A program made the translations under genes and the position numbers. Positions 1 to 10,141 of a stretch of 64,000 nt of DNA are shown here, in pieces (the first letter of the stretch is position 1; each line of letters begins with the position of its first letter). Source of the DNA: Apostichopus japonicus. Taxonomy: Eukaryota > Echinodermata > Holothuroidea > Aspidochirotida > Stichopodidae. The notes beneath the pieces are model-generated. The model had not been told where the DNA came from. It did no database searches and saw only the letters and a list, made by a program, of their open reading frames with translations. The DNA lies in contig NC_092569.1 in NCBI RefSeq assembly GCF_037975245.1, positions 33,127,668-33,191,667 of the forward strand. Reading direction: 5' to 3'.

Positions 1-309
1 GAAAACTAAATTCAAGTTATTTGGTTTTTGAATATTTTATTGCCGGCTGAAAACTAATCAAAGCCAATGATTCAAAACAGTTACATCTGAGAATTCAATA
101 ACGATTACCGTATATAATTTTAGTTGCGAAATATTCTCCTATATTGCAGTTGAGTAATAGTTGGCATTTAAACTGATGTATAACCTTAACTCTTATGTAA
201 CGAAACTAGTTCTCTTACAATTGGCTGAGAATCTAAGGCAATACTTTCGTTAACTGAAATGATTTTTCAGTCCCAATAAAATGTTAACTTTGTTTTACTT
301 TCCATCCAG
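1..309 (+). other. Intron of FREP gene A upstream of its first visible exon
   Basis: No exon is seen here. From about base 50 the stretch is closely similar to 49350-49839, the intron before the equivalent exon of gene C, so it is intron. A polypyrimidine tract and the acceptor tccatccag end it at 309. The signal-peptide exon and the short second exon of gene A must lie before the window starts. Confidence 0.75.
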
Positions 310-482
310 GTTCTTCATACTTTGTTTTTCAACAACCTGCGTATCCGAGAGATTGCAAAGAAGTATCGAATGCATGTTCCTCTACCAACAATACATCTGG
401 AGTGTACCTTATTAAACCAGATGGCCATCCGGAACCGTTTGAGGCTTACTGTGATAATAATCTTGATACTGGTGGTTGGATG
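310..482 (+). CDS. Gene A exon: first fibrinogen domain, N-terminal A subdomain
   Basis: The exon starts in phase 1 after ...ccag and ends at gtatgg. It reads SSYFVFQQPAYPRDC, then the typical FReD start: C-x-asn-rich loop, SGVYLIKPDG, PEPFEAYC, and ends in GGWM. Most FReDs have GGWT at this splice point; gene C has ACG (T), gene A ATG (M). Both cysteines of the A-subdomain disulfide are present. Confidence 0.85.
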
Positions 483-818
483 GTATGGCCGATTACTTGT
501 TGTTTCCTTTTCAACTTGAAATAGATATGTAAAAAAATACTTTTTTACAATTTTGCATACAGTAATATATAGCGGTGTAATAAAAATCGTTATTTCAAAT
601 AGAATCTTGATATTTGTTATTGAAGATAGTGTTTATATCAATGATGTTATATATTTTGAACAGTGTAGTTCTTCTTCCAAGTAAACAGTAAACTTCTAGC
701 TCACACACTATAAACTGAAGTTAGAAATATAAATTCTTATTTCTGTGTAATAATTGTTAGCAACAAATCGCATGCAGAATGGAACGTTAACATTTAACTT
801 CTTTGATTCTCGTTGTAG

Positions 819-1083
819 GTATTACAGCGACGTAGATTGGATTCTGTAAATTTTAATAGAAGTTGGAAAGACTTCAGAAATGGCTTTGGCTTTCTAGGGA
901 GTGAGTTCTGGATCGGAAATGAGAAAATTGCCTACTTAACAAATCAAAAGCGGTACCAACTGAGAATGGACTTTCAGAACGTTGCTGGAGAAACTTACTA
1001 TGTAACATACGACGAGTTCCGTATCTCAGATGAATGGGGGAAATATTATATATCAAGTTTAGGTAAATTCCTAATATCAGATG
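819..1083 (+). CDS. Gene A exon: first fibrinogen domain, B subdomain
   Basis: Acceptor ttgtag, donor gtaagt, 265 nt, phase 0 to phase 1. It reads VLQRRRLDSVNFNRSWKDF, then the FReD signatures NGFGFLGSEFWIGNEKI and YLTNQ, YQLRMD, and FRISDEWGKYYISSLG. The next exon in the chain is not the P subdomain but a TIL module, so this fibrinogen domain lacks the calcium- and ligand-binding P part. Confidence 0.85.
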
Positions 1084-1936
1084 GTAAGTGTCTTTCACAT
1101 TCTTATTCAATATAAAGCCAAATAATAAGAATATCATTTATGTCAAATGTAAACGTGCATAAACTGAAAGGTGTATTCTAAGAACGAATGGATCTTTTGG
1201 AGGTAGACTTTACATGTCAATTATCTTTTCTTAGTTTGAAGAAACTGCTACAATATATATAGTTCGAGTATACATATAGTAAATCAGCGAGTACAATGAC
1301 GATACAACACATATATTAGCGATAACAGTATGATCATATGATTGTGAGTACAAGCTCAAAGCGCGAGTTTAAATACTTAATCTTGCATTAGTATCTATAC
1401 TATATTTGCAAAATGCCTTCATGAGTTAAAGTGTGATTACGAACTCAATACAAGACTGCCTCGTACTCAACACTAACATTGTCTCTGACCAAGGAACCGT
1501 ATGTACCGTTTGTACAACAGAACGCTTACACTGAATACAGTTACGTCCCCCAGTTTCATCAGCACAACCAACGCAAACGAAATTTGGAAGTTTCTATTAA
1601 TTGTCTTTTTTGTCAGAGAGCAGTATACTTTCACCGAGAGAAACCCTGTAACAAAAGCTATGACTATCTGGCTTCAGTTGTACAACAAATGATGGGGTGT
1701 TATCTCGTAATGTTCAATAACTATTAATATAAATGTGACAAAGGAACGGTCACTGCGTGATTTAAAATGTTCTGTAGTCATTCGAACTGCTTCTGAAAGT
1801 GTGTTACTTTCCTTTAACCTTCTGACAGCCAACTATTGAAGTAATGAAAAAAACCTTTTCTTTGGCACGTGTCATATTCGTTGTGTCTGTATCAGGTTAC
1901 TTTTATTTACCCTTTTTTTCCTTTCCTGTTGTCTAG

Positions 1937-2148
1937 AATTAAAAACTGAATGGTGTCCAGCTAATGAGATATTTAGCAATGAGACATGTGAGAGGACTTG
2001 TGAAGACCCCGATACTTGCATATCGGCTACCTCTCGCACAGAATCAGAGCAATGTGTTTGCGTCGGTGAATATCTGAGACAGCAAGAACAATGCATCCCT
2101 CTGAATCAATGTAACTGCTTCGTTGATGAAAAAGGAAGTGTATTAGGG
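1937..2148 (+). CDS. Gene A exon: TIL-like cysteine-rich module
   Basis: Acceptor tgtctag, donor gtcagt, 212 nt, phase 1 to phase 0. The reading WCPANEIFSNETCERTC followed by a C-x-C-V-G-E-Y-L segment and QCIPLNQCNC is the trypsin-inhibitor-like (TIL) pattern found between VWD domains in mucins and zonadhesin and in small protease inhibitors. By eye it keeps 8 of the usual 10 TIL cysteines: the fifth and sixth of the family pattern are missing. The trailing CNCFVDEKGSVLG resembles the start of the short E segment that follows TIL in mucin-like proteins. Confidence 0.75.
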
Positions 2149-2685
2149 GTCAGTACGGTTCTTTCAGGACATTTTTAAGCTTTACTCTTACTTCATTGTC
2201 CATATCATTAGAAGAAAATCTTCTACTATTTAAACTTGTTGATTATTACATTACATTTACAGATAACCGAGTAGCGCTCACATCGCGGTTGGGAAGGGGC
2301 ATAAACCCCACCTCCGTAGCCAGTTCTGGCAAAACTGTCAGTCAGGAACGTATTACATTAATCAGGAAGATAAGACATACAAGTTTGCATCCCCTTATAA
2401 ACCAAAAACAAAGTTCATGGATACTTCATACCATAGTCTTGCGGTTACGACTAATTGTAGGCCTAATGTTAAGTCGCAATAAGCCGTTGAATGCAACATT
2501 TGACGACTACCTTTGTTCTTGATAGCGGATCCATAGGCCCCCTACATCGGAGTTGGTTTAAAAAAAAACAACATAAAACTTGTTCAACATTGGTCATCCA
2601 TTGTTGACATCCTGTTCATTTCACTGTGAAAATTTGTGACAAATAATTTATTTACTATTTTTTTTCTCTGAATATCTTAAATTAG

Positions 2686-2830
2686 GAGGGCAAGTTTTAC
2701 ATCAATTCAAGATGTACACGAAATTCAACTTGTAGGAACAATCGTCTTATAGATGAGAGTTACCAGTGTAGTGATGACGCAACCTGTGATGAGAGGAACG
2801 ATGTCCGTAAATGTTACTGCAATAACTTGT
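2686..2830 (+). pseudogene. Gene A: extra EGF half-exon, tandem duplicate without clear donor
   Basis: After the acceptor aattag the frame reads EGKFYINSRCTRNSTC, then an EGF-like core ending VRKCYCN. It is the same module as the exon at 2862-3170, but it stops after the CYC motif and runs into a stop codon with no good donor. Gene C has one exon here whose start matches this copy and whose remainder matches the 2862 copy. It is either a relic exon skipped in splicing or the first of two EGF exons with a very short, poorly marked intron. Confidence 0.55.
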
Positions 2831-2861
2831 TTATTTGTTGTTTCTTTTTGGCTTAACACAG

Positions 2862-3170
2862 GTTGGCGATTTTTACGTCAATTCAGGATGTACACGAAGA
2901 TCAACTTGCCAAAACAACCAGATTATAGAGGCGAGTTACCAGTGAAGTGATCACGCAACCTGTGCTGAGAGGAACGGTGTCCGTAAATGTTACTGCAATC
3001 CAAACTACGAAGGGGACGGAGAGACGTGCACAAGCGTACTCCCAAAAGATTGCTACGAGCTTTATGTTTCCGGTACACTCAGTGATGGTGTTTACACCAC
3101 TTACCCTGATGGTTGGCCAAGCGGCATTCAAGTTTACTGTGAGATGGAAAGTAACGGAGGAGGATGGACG
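2862..3170 (+). pseudogene. Gene A exon: EGF-like module plus start of second fibrinogen domain, with nonsense codon
   Basis: Acceptor taacacag, donor gtgagt, 309 nt in phase 0 to 0. It reads VGDFYVNSGCTRRSTC, then an EGF_3-like core with NPNYEGDGETC, then LPKDCYELYVSG, SDGVYTTYPDG and a terminal GGGWT, which begins the second FReD. Codon 28 is TGA (2943-2945), where both gene C and the half-exon at 2686 have TGT. The rest of the frame is open, so the damage looks recent or could be a single base error. Confidence 0.8.
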
Positions 3171-3413
3171 GTGAGTTTTGCAACATTTAATGATTTAAAT
3201 TTTGAACTTTCTCACATTATACTTTACTTTCCTCAAAATGATGCACCGCAGATCTCGTTGAGATGAACTTGACCATTTTAGGAAAAAAATCAAGAAAAAA
3301 ATACTCAAAAAAAATATCTCAATTTCACAATATCCATTTCTTTGTTAACTACTTTACGGCTTTGGATGTCATGCATTATACAGTTGGAGTACCTTTTTTT
3401 CTTCATTTCATAG

Positions 3414-3675
3414 GTTTTCCAGCGACGATCGAATGCCTCCGTTGACTTTTATCTTGGTTGGTTGGACTACAAGAACGGTTTTGGTAATAAAAATCAAGAC
3501 CACTGGCTAGGTAACAAATATATCCATTCTATGACCAACCAGAAAACGTACCAACTTCGTATTGATCTAAGGGACTCCGGCTCATCATCGAAATACGCCG
3601 TTTATTCGACTTTCAGCATTAATAACGAGACAGACAAGTATCGACTATCAATTGGATCATACAGTGGAAATGCAG
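3414..3675 (+). CDS. Gene A exon: second fibrinogen domain, B subdomain
   Basis: Acceptor ttcatag, donor gtgagt, 262 nt, phase 0 to 1. It begins VFQRRSNASVDFYLGWLDYK, continues NGFGNKNQDHWLGN, YIHSMTNQKTYQLRIDL, and ends YRLSIGSYSGNAG. These are the standard FReD B motifs. It is open throughout but lies downstream of the stop codon at 2943. Confidence 0.85.
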
Positions 3676-5754
3676 GTGAGTAGTTGATGTTCTAATCATT
3701 GAAGCATACATAAATCTGGAACGATTACGTCAATTAGGAAAAGCGTGAAGACCCCCCTCCCCCCCCAAAAAAAACAACACAAATACAACAACACAAAGAA
3801 ACGTGCCAACCAAGGAGGATCACGTGACGTGCTCCCCTATAGCAATTCATTCTTGTAGTACTCCTTAAATGTTTATTCTAAAACAACTAATGTCTTGATC
3901 TCATAGCTACCGTATTTCTGGCTAAATGATATATGAGTTCAATGTTTACAGCAATTTTCAATTCCAAACATTGCTATTTTCTTTCAAACGTTTGAACTAC
4001 AGTTGGAACGCACGTAGGTTTTCAGGACTATATACAATGTGTGCAGACATAAGAAGCAGACAATTAGATTCGCTGTTCCTTGGCAACACAGGTCTCCTTG
4101 CCGTGTTTGCACGTAACAAACACCTGACAATATATAAAACTATGACAGTAGATATTCTAATAGTAGCCAAGCTCTATGTATTTCTGACACAGAGAAATTA
4201 AATCTCAACATCACTATCATCCCAACCTAAACGAATATTCTGAAATTTGACGTAAATGTCTGTTGCCTTACCGCGCGCTGTTGCCTACGAAACTCCCAAC
4301 ACTTACAAAGGGTTAATAATATATGAGTAGTACCTGGAAGTATGTCACATGTGCCTTCACGTAACTGTGGTATGTATATTCGATGATTCTCATATCTGAA
4401 AATGTTGAGGCGCTATGTTAATATAATCATGTTATATATAAAGTCATCTAGGGTTTATCATTCACAGAACATTGAAACAGAGGAATCAGAAAGGATGTAG
4501 TTTTCAATATTCGTCTGTATAGATTAGAGAAATTTTGATCAATCAATCAGCCTGTTCGAAGAAGTTATACGTACGAGACTAGATGGCACATGTCGATAAG
4601 AACTAAATATTTCAATTTCAATGGTCAATATCATTCAAGATTTTCATAAATGTAATATATCGACGTTTGGTTAGTTTCTCGAAACCTAAAATATTAGCTA
4701 CTACATTCATAGTAAATTCTCTTTATGCAATGTCGGTTCTATTCTTCATTAAAACATATTTATTTCATGATTTGTGTATAGTGTAAATTCCAATCTACGT
4801 TTATAGTCCAACGTATGAGCTCAGGTTGAAAGATACAAAGATTACAAAGTGCTTTAGATATAGGGTAAAGAATTGAACAATCGATGGCAATAACACCCTG
4901 TATACCTTGTATACAGTAGAACAGGGAACTTGGAGCCGGGCAGATATTATATTACAACCATAATAATGACATAAATAATTATGCAGTCTATTTGATTTTT
5001 GTGTTATTGGGAGATGGCCTTTTCAGCAAAATGCAATTATTACTTTGTATGTAATAAAAACAAGTAAGATTACTCAGGACTAGATCCTTCAACGATACCC
5101 TTGTTTTCCTAAATTGAATAATATAGGAAGCTACATCACACAGCCCCCCCCCCCCCCCACACCCTCCTTATCCAAGTTCGAAGAGAGCCTTAGTTAGCCT
5201 ATGTGGTACAATAAAAAAAATAAGTACTGGGTTGAATGAGGGAATAAATGAAAAGTTGGTTATGCAAATTAAATTATACATCATATTATTCAACAAATTA
5301 CAACATTAAACACCGTGACAAACAAGAAATTTATAACTAGAGTTTGACAGAGTTAGTAAGCTTATTTTTTACCTTCAAAATAACAATCAAATAAATAAAA
5401 GAATGAATAGTAGTGTTAAATGCCGATAAATAAATAAAAATGAAAGAGCGATATTAGCGACTCTAGTAACCCAAACGTACTATTTGGTTAAAGTAGTTTC
5501 CCCATATGTATGTTACTCTTGTAGCGGCACTGTATTTCAAGCGGAACAAAAATTAAAAAAACATAAAAACGTCCTTGCAAAGACAAATTACCTACTTATT
5601 CATCTTAGTTAATGAACACAAAAAACAAACAAGCGGAACTGACGTTATTATCTTGTCAGGACAAAAACGCACTGCCCTCTAACTTGTATACACTGTTCGA
5701 TCGTTCAAAGTCGATAAATTGATCGGTTTATTTAGTCTTTCTTGTTTCTTGCAG
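3676..5754 (+). other. Gene A last intron
   Basis: This 2.1-kb intron is matched almost throughout by 53047-55123 in gene C. It includes poly-C runs near 3755 and 5145 and short open frames that are shared only because the duplication is recent. No further exon was recognised. Confidence 0.7.
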
Positions 5755-6080
5755 GCTATGATCGTTTGTCTGGTAGCAACAATAAGCAATTCAGTACAAA
5801 AGACCAGGACAACGACGGATACAGTAGTTACGACTGTGCGGAGGGACATCGAGGAGCCTGGTGGTACGGTTATTATTATGATTATTATTATAGTTACTGC
5901 CGTGAGGGAAACACTTGCTATTTTTACCCTTATGGCAATAACTGTCATTATTGTGGATATTCAAATCTCAACGGAGACTACGACGGCTCGCGAGGGACGC
6001 ACATATTCTGGCGTAGTAATGGTTTGAACCGTTATGGGTGCAGCCTGCAATACACAGATATGAAAATACGGCCTGTGTAG
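5755..6080 (+). CDS. Gene A terminal exon: P subdomain with tyrosine/cysteine-rich insert
   Basis: Acceptor cttgcag; the exon ends at the TAG stop 6078-6080. The FReD calcium loop is visible (KDQDNDGYSSYDCAEGH), followed by AWW. A 32-residue insert rich in Tyr, Gly, Asn and Cys (5865-5960) then precedes the conserved SNLNGDYDG and the closing CSLQYTDMKIRPV. In ordinary FReDs, as in gene B, only about six residues lie there. The exon is open but downstream of the nonsense codon. Confidence 0.85.
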
Positions 6081-6194
6081 ACAAAACACTGCATAAATAA
6101 CACACTGCTAAAAAGAGCAGTTTTTACTAAGAAAAGTAAGAAAAGATCGATACATATCTCTGAGCATCGGACAGCTGGACATGCCATAGACAGG
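6081..6194 (+). other. 3' flank of gene A up to the Gypsy insertion
   Basis: This short flank matches the sequence after the gene C stop codon (55447-55560) up to the word catagaca. There the two paralogs diverge because of the retroelement, and similarity resumes at about 9401. Bases 6191-6194 (CAGG) are one half of the proposed target-site duplication. Confidence 0.75.
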
Positions 6195-6196
6195 TG

Positions 6197-6860
6197 TTTT
6201 GTTTGTAGAAGCAGACAGGGTTATCCTCCTCTTCTTGTGGGGTCACTGCCCCTTTAACTAAATCTATCAGTTCAGGGTCACGACTTTGTTCTAAAATCAA
6301 TTTGTTGCGGCTCAAAGGATCTTCTTTCTCTACCTTTTGGTTATCTCCCGAACTACTTTCTGTGTCATTCAACACCTTAAAAAATGTGTCTTCCAAATTG
6401 AAGACATCACCCTGACAGCTCTCAGACTCCTCCACTTCCGAGACTGCCTTTTTACTCATTGCCCTAGTCATTACACACGCAGGATATATTTCATCTTCCT
6501 CGTGGCTACTAACATTAGAATGCGTATATGTAACAATGGGGTTAGGGAGAACCTTATCCCCTGCCAGGTCATTTCCAAGCATCATGGAAACACCTTTTAT
6601 CGGCAATTCCGACATAGCACTTGGCCGGACACCAAACCACACTCTAGGTTTACTCTGTGTAAGGGAACACTGATAATCTCCATCTTTATCCCATGAATTA
6701 ATGCACATGTTCCAGTCGAACTCTGTTCACCAAAGGGCAACGTTTCTTCTAAAATGAGCGACTGTGAACAACCTGTGTCCCTAAAAATCTTAATTTGTTG
6801 GGGCGAAACATCATCACTAATTGATATGCTACCCTCCATAATGAATGGTTGGAATACCTT
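6197..6860 (-). pseudogene. Gypsy protease region (DTG aspartic protease), frameshifted and truncated
   Basis: On the minus strand one frame reads IKIFRDTGCSQSLILEE (about 6754-6790), with the DTG active-site triad of retropepsins. The match to the family then switches frame near 6700 and continues as GVRPSAMSELPIKGVSMMLGNDLAG, a block I recognise from metazoan Gypsy proteases. The frame ends in host DNA: its last 20 or so codons are gene A flank. A spacer rich in Glu and Ser follows the protease. No RT motif is present. Confidence 0.7.
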
Positions 6861-7487
6861 ATTCACTTGAATTTTAGCAAATTCCTTCTTTTGGATTTCT
6901 TTGTTAATTTGATTCGAATTCCTCTGTGAGGCAACATATCCAACTGTATTGGGGGGTGATTTTGAGAATCCCTCCTGTTTTCTTTGAGAATTTTGATTTT
7001 GTAGCAGATAACATTGTGACATGAGATGACCAGGTTTGTTACAATTATAGCAAGTAACTTGCTTTTTGAATCCACTCCCACTTGGTGGTTTCGTGCCCCC
7101 AGAATTCCATTTGCCGTTGTTTCCCTTTGAATCGGGTGTCCCTTTTACCTCTGTTTTTATTTTGGGTTTCTGGCTCCTAGCCTGGTAAAACTTATTTGGG
7201 CTCAGTTTGTGGGTCAGGGCATAGTCATCTGCTTTCGTTGCAGCATCATGCAAGGTGTCAATCATTCTCTCATCAATATGAGTTTTGATGTCGGGGTGGA
7301 TACATCTTTTAAATTCCTCAATCAGGAACAATTGTCGTAATTTGACAAAATTCTCCCCTACATCCTTAGAGTGGAGCCACCTATCAAACATTTGCTCCTT
7401 TATTCTGGCAAATTCTACATGTGTCTGATTATCATTTTTTTCTAGCCCCCCTAAATTTCTGTCGGTATGCCTCTGGCACCAGCGCAT
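6861..7487 (-). pseudogene. Gypsy gag C-terminal part: capsid end and CCHC zinc knuckle
   Basis: The minus-strand frame contains FARIKEQMFDRWLHSKDV, then a basic linker, then the nucleocapsid knuckle CYNCNKPGHLMSQC (C-x2-C-x4-H-x4-C; about 7015-7060). It is the continuation of the gag N-terminal frame at 7432-8193 but is displaced by one base. The shift coincides with a run of six G (minus strand) near 7446-7451, where five would keep the frame. The capsid part resembles the SCAN-like fold of metazoan Gypsy gag. Confidence 0.75.
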
Positions 7488-8193
7488 AGGCTTTGAGGAT
7501 CGCCTGCTTCACTTCATCGTAGTCTTCACTCTTTTCCATAGGGAGAGCCGAATACACTTCCCGTGCTTTCCCAACAAAACTTCTCTGTAAAAGCAGCGTC
7601 CACACCTCTCTCGGCCACTTCATATTCGCAGCCACTTTCTCAAAGTGTCGAAAATATTTATCTACCTCTATCTCGGTAAAGTTAGGCACCAATTTAATAT
7701 ATCTTGAGGCATCAAAATATGATTGTGATCGAGGAGCTGACGAGGAGGATGATGAGTCACATTCCGATTTATACTTTGCCTGAATTTCTAATTCTTTCAG
7801 GTGTGTTTCAGATTCGAGCCGTTTTAGTTCCAGTTCTTGTTCTTGCTTTTGCTGTTCTAATCTGATTTCTTTCTCCAGTTTGATTTTTTCCATTTCGATT
7901 TCTAACTGTTTCAGCTGAACGGCGTCACCGCCGATTTCTGTCAGAATTTCACCCTTTTTCCCCAAACATGACTCATCAAGAATTTCTTCGTCAACTAATA
8001 CATCGATCAACCCATTCTTTACAACTTGTTTCCTCGTTGCTTGCCTTACGCCTAAGCTATAATATTTGGCTAATGCCATCAAATCTGGCTTCTTTAGGCC
8101 ATCAAATTTCTCCCAAATTACATCTTTGAGAAATTCCTGCGGTTCGAATTCCATGTTCTCTCTCGTTTTCTCTCTAGACAATTTGAGAAACAA
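7432..8193 (-). pseudogene. Gypsy gag N-terminal part: coiled coil and SCAN-like capsid start
   Basis: The ORF starts at an ATG about 110 bases inside the 5' LTR. Residues of roughly 85-150 form a highly charged Glu/Lys/Gln coiled coil, followed by a Ser run. The capsid N-terminal half follows, with WPREVWTLLLQRSFVGKARE and EDYDEVKQAILKAY, a SCAN-like helix pattern. The frame is lost near residue 250 in a G run (see the C-terminal part). It would assemble retroelement particles if intact. Confidence 0.75.
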
Positions 8194-8282
8194 TAATTCT
8201 CACAAATGAATTCTCTTCAAACGAATAGGTCACAAATGTTGTAAACCTTTCAAACGGATAGGTCACAAATGTTGTAAACCGT

Positions 8283-8299
8283 TCCCGGATAGGCCCCCA
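8283..8299 (-). promoter_or_regulatory. Primer binding site, tRNA-Pro-like
   Basis: Four bases inside the LTR edge the minus strand reads TGGGGGCCTATCCGGGA. The tRNA-Pro primer site known from gammaretroviruses is TGGGGGCTCGTCCGGGAT, so this differs at only two or three positions. Its place next to the LTR agrees with minus-strand priming. Confidence 0.65.
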
Positions 8300-8303
8300 A
8301 TTT

Positions 8304-9399
8304 TGTTACGTTGGAATGCGAGAGGTCTCGATAACTAATTTTTAACGAGACACAAGCCTGGGTTCGTTTCCGTAAGGAACACAGACAAATTGACGAGTCT
8401 AGAGATTTTAAATGAGAACGTAAACTATATTGAACAATGGAAATTTAACCAACAACAACAAATGGTAATTACAAATATATAGAAAATTACTCACAAACTT
8501 AACAAGATAGGATACACTTTAAAACACGCTGGTCTCTTCCAACGGCGATATCCCCAGCGGCCACGACCTCGATGACGACGATTCTCGGTCCGTTGTACCG
8601 CGAAATTCACTGGTCCTCGACGAAGTTTCTCGCGATCCCAGAAACAGCAGTCACCTTCTTTCCGGCGATGCTCCAAAATAGAAGACGGACTTCCAGCCAC
8701 AATAGAGTGAAGCACAAGTCGAACTTCTCGCCGACTAAATATTACCAGAGTCAGTCCAAAATCAGCTTTATAGCCACCAACTCCTGGCGTAGCGAACTTC
8801 CTCAACGGAGACAGAAATTCTCCACCTTCTCCGAAATAAAGACTGTAAAACTGTAGTTTCACAGCAAAGTCCTCTTCAAACTTCTGAGTGGAAGTGTAGA
8901 ATCAATCTTAGTATCGATATCTCAATCCTTCAGAAAGTACTGGCATGCTGCAGTTGAGCACTGACGATATATAGTAGAATGGTATTATAAGTGTCGTCGC
9001 TTGTATTCGTTCAGAAACTGAAAAAAACCTCCGATCTGGGCGGGTTTTTATACGATTCGCCATGTCAAGAATCATCTAGATCTTTCTCGATACACTTGAC
9101 CCAGTTTCTCTATTCTTGGAAGTCCTTTGCATATCTAGCGAACGTTCCAGAGAATCCACGAAGATGCCGTGCACAGCTTACACGCGATTCCACGTAAACC
9201 GACGTTAACCCGAGACCAGCGCGTCATCATAAGAAATATACCAGAACAATCGTGTGTTATAACATTCTGACACGGTAACCCGACCTAATTTCTCAAATAC
9301 TGATTTATCACGTAAGCAATTTTAAATACTTTCTATAATATAACAGTAGGTTTCTCACTAGCAGTAAGTAGCGTTAGGCTACAATGGGCCCTCGTAACA
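8304..9399 (-). repeat. 5' LTR of the Gypsy element
   Basis: The 1096-bp segment is bounded by the perfect 7-bp inverted ends TGTTACG (8304-8310) and CGTAACA (9393-9399), the standard TG...CA form. Both edges are supported independently: the primer site abuts one, and paralog comparison places host DNA beyond the other. No second copy of the LTR is in the window. Confidence 0.8.
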
Positions 9400-9403
9400 C
9401 AGG

Positions 9404-10020
9404 AAAGAAGAAGAACATGCAACAACAACTACGAACGGGACGATTCAAAAAATATTTCATTTTTAAGGGAATGAGAAGATAGCATTAATTGAAATTGATG
9501 TCAAATATTAATATTAACCAACTTATTGTTGTTTAAAAGTTCGTAAATTGATTATTGTATGAGTCTCACAAAAGAATCAAAATAAAACATTAACGTAACT
9601 TGTTCATTAGTCCTTAATGTTTTGCATCCCTCGTAATCAACCCTAATCCTCCTACCCCCCCCCAAAAAAAAATATTATTTGTTGGTTGGAAATTAACAAT
9701 TACATTAAGTAAATACCTAACGATTCTTGCCCTTTAGGACAAACACACACACATTTTATAACTTACATATTTATATTTATATAAGTATATATATATTCAT
9801 ATAATTGAAATTGTAGTTAGTTGTAAAATCAGAACAGTTGAAAAACTTCCAGCCTCCACCGGGATTCGATCCCATGACTGCCGCTTGTATGCAACCCGCA
9901 AGGCAGGTCTTAATCCCACTGTAGGCGTTTGTCACCTATATCGAACAATACAAATTCTGTTTTGGTGACGTATTTGCCTAACTCTAGAGACCAACCATAA
10001 TTCTGTCGTCGTTGCACATT
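9404..10020 (+). other. Displaced 3' flank of gene A, with a tRNA-like SINE segment
   Basis: From 9401 the sequence again matches gene C's 3' flank (about 55560-56090), including an AATAAA-containing stretch near 9582 that could have been the poly(A) signal of gene A. No gene is seen. Confidence 0.6.
9851..9937 (-). repeat. tRNA-derived SINE-like segment
   Basis: On the minus strand a B-box-like block (GGATCGAATCC) follows a tRNA-like stretch (CTGCCTTGCGGG...GCGGCAGTC) and is followed by GGTGGAGGC. A truncated relative (cagcctccaccagga) lies at about 56067 in gene C's flank. It does not fold into a complete tRNA by eye, so a SINE head or a degenerate tRNA copy is likelier than a functional gene. 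Confidence 0.45.
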
Positions 10021-10141
10021 AGCAAATCTCGGATACTACGACGGATCTACTCGAGGAACGCACATGTTCTGGAATAGTTATAGTTTGAACAGTTACGGAT
10101 GTAGCCTGCAATACACAAATACGAAAATACAAACGGTGTAG
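10021..10141 (+). pseudogene. FREP terminal-exon fragment (third copy)
   Basis: Roughly 40 codons match the end of genes A and C: ANLGYYDGSTRGTHMFW, then SYGCSLQYTNTKIQTV and TAG (10139-10141). No splice acceptor or upstream FReD part is attached. The 3' flank that follows (10142-10640) also matches the flanks of A and C. This looks like a partial tandem duplication of the gene A 3' end or the remnant of a deleted gene. Confidence 0.75.

Larger units (their letters stand above)
310..6080 (+). pseudogene. FREP gene A: FReD(partial)-TIL-EGF-FReD, 5'-incomplete, interrupted by a stop codon
   Basis: This is the partial copy of a secreted fibrinogen-related protein, a family that mostly binds carbohydrates on microbes in invertebrates. 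Visible exons: 310-482, 819-1083, 1937-2148, 2862-3170, 3414-3675 and 5755-6080, plus a duplicated EGF half-exon at 2686-2830. All have gt/ag borders and phases that join, and each has a counterpart in gene C, about 49.5 kb downstream. The reading frame is broken once: in exon 2862-3170 the cysteine codon of YQCSD, kept in gene C, is TGA at 2943-2945. The product would stop in the EGF module and lose the whole second fibrinogen domain. It may be a pseudogene, a null allele, a short secreted form or a base-call error. A Ty3/Gypsy element sits about 110 bp after the stop codon and separates the gene from its original 3' flank. First exons lie outside the window. Confidence 0.8.
6195..9399 (-). 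mobile_element. Truncated Ty3/Gypsy LTR retrotransposon (5' LTR, gag, partial protease)
   Basis: Comparison with the gene C 3' flank shows that everything from 6195 to 9399 is inserted. On the minus strand it runs 5' LTR (9399 to 8304), primer site, gag with a CCHC knuckle, and the start of an aspartic protease. It then ends abruptly before reverse transcriptase, integrase and 3' LTR. CAGG flanks it on both sides (6191-6194 and 9400-9403). The low-coordinate end begins TGTT, like the edge of the LTR, which suggests that an internal deletion removed everything up to the last few LTR bases. The coding region has frameshifts in homopolymers, so the copy is dead. Confidence 0.85.

Noticed and set aside
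1479-1727. 82-codon open frame in a gene A intron, also present in gene C (51018-51266)
   Set aside because: The whole intron is similarly conserved because the duplication is recent, and the codon differences between copies are mostly amino-acid changing. No splice or domain evidence.
2196-2522. Possible coding exon between the TIL and EGF exons (also 51735-52022)
   Set aside because: Entered in the phase left by the TIL exon it hits a stop after three codons, and the two paralogs read it in different frames because of one extra base. The TIL to EGF join works in phase without it.
3926-4201. 91-codon open frame in gene A's last intron, nearly the same in gene C (53288-53563)
   Set aside because: It starts inside intron sequence and has no domain; identity is no higher than in the surrounding intron.
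8491-8862. Open frames within the Gypsy LTR on both strands
   Set aside because: They lie wholly inside the LTR and show no recognisable domain.
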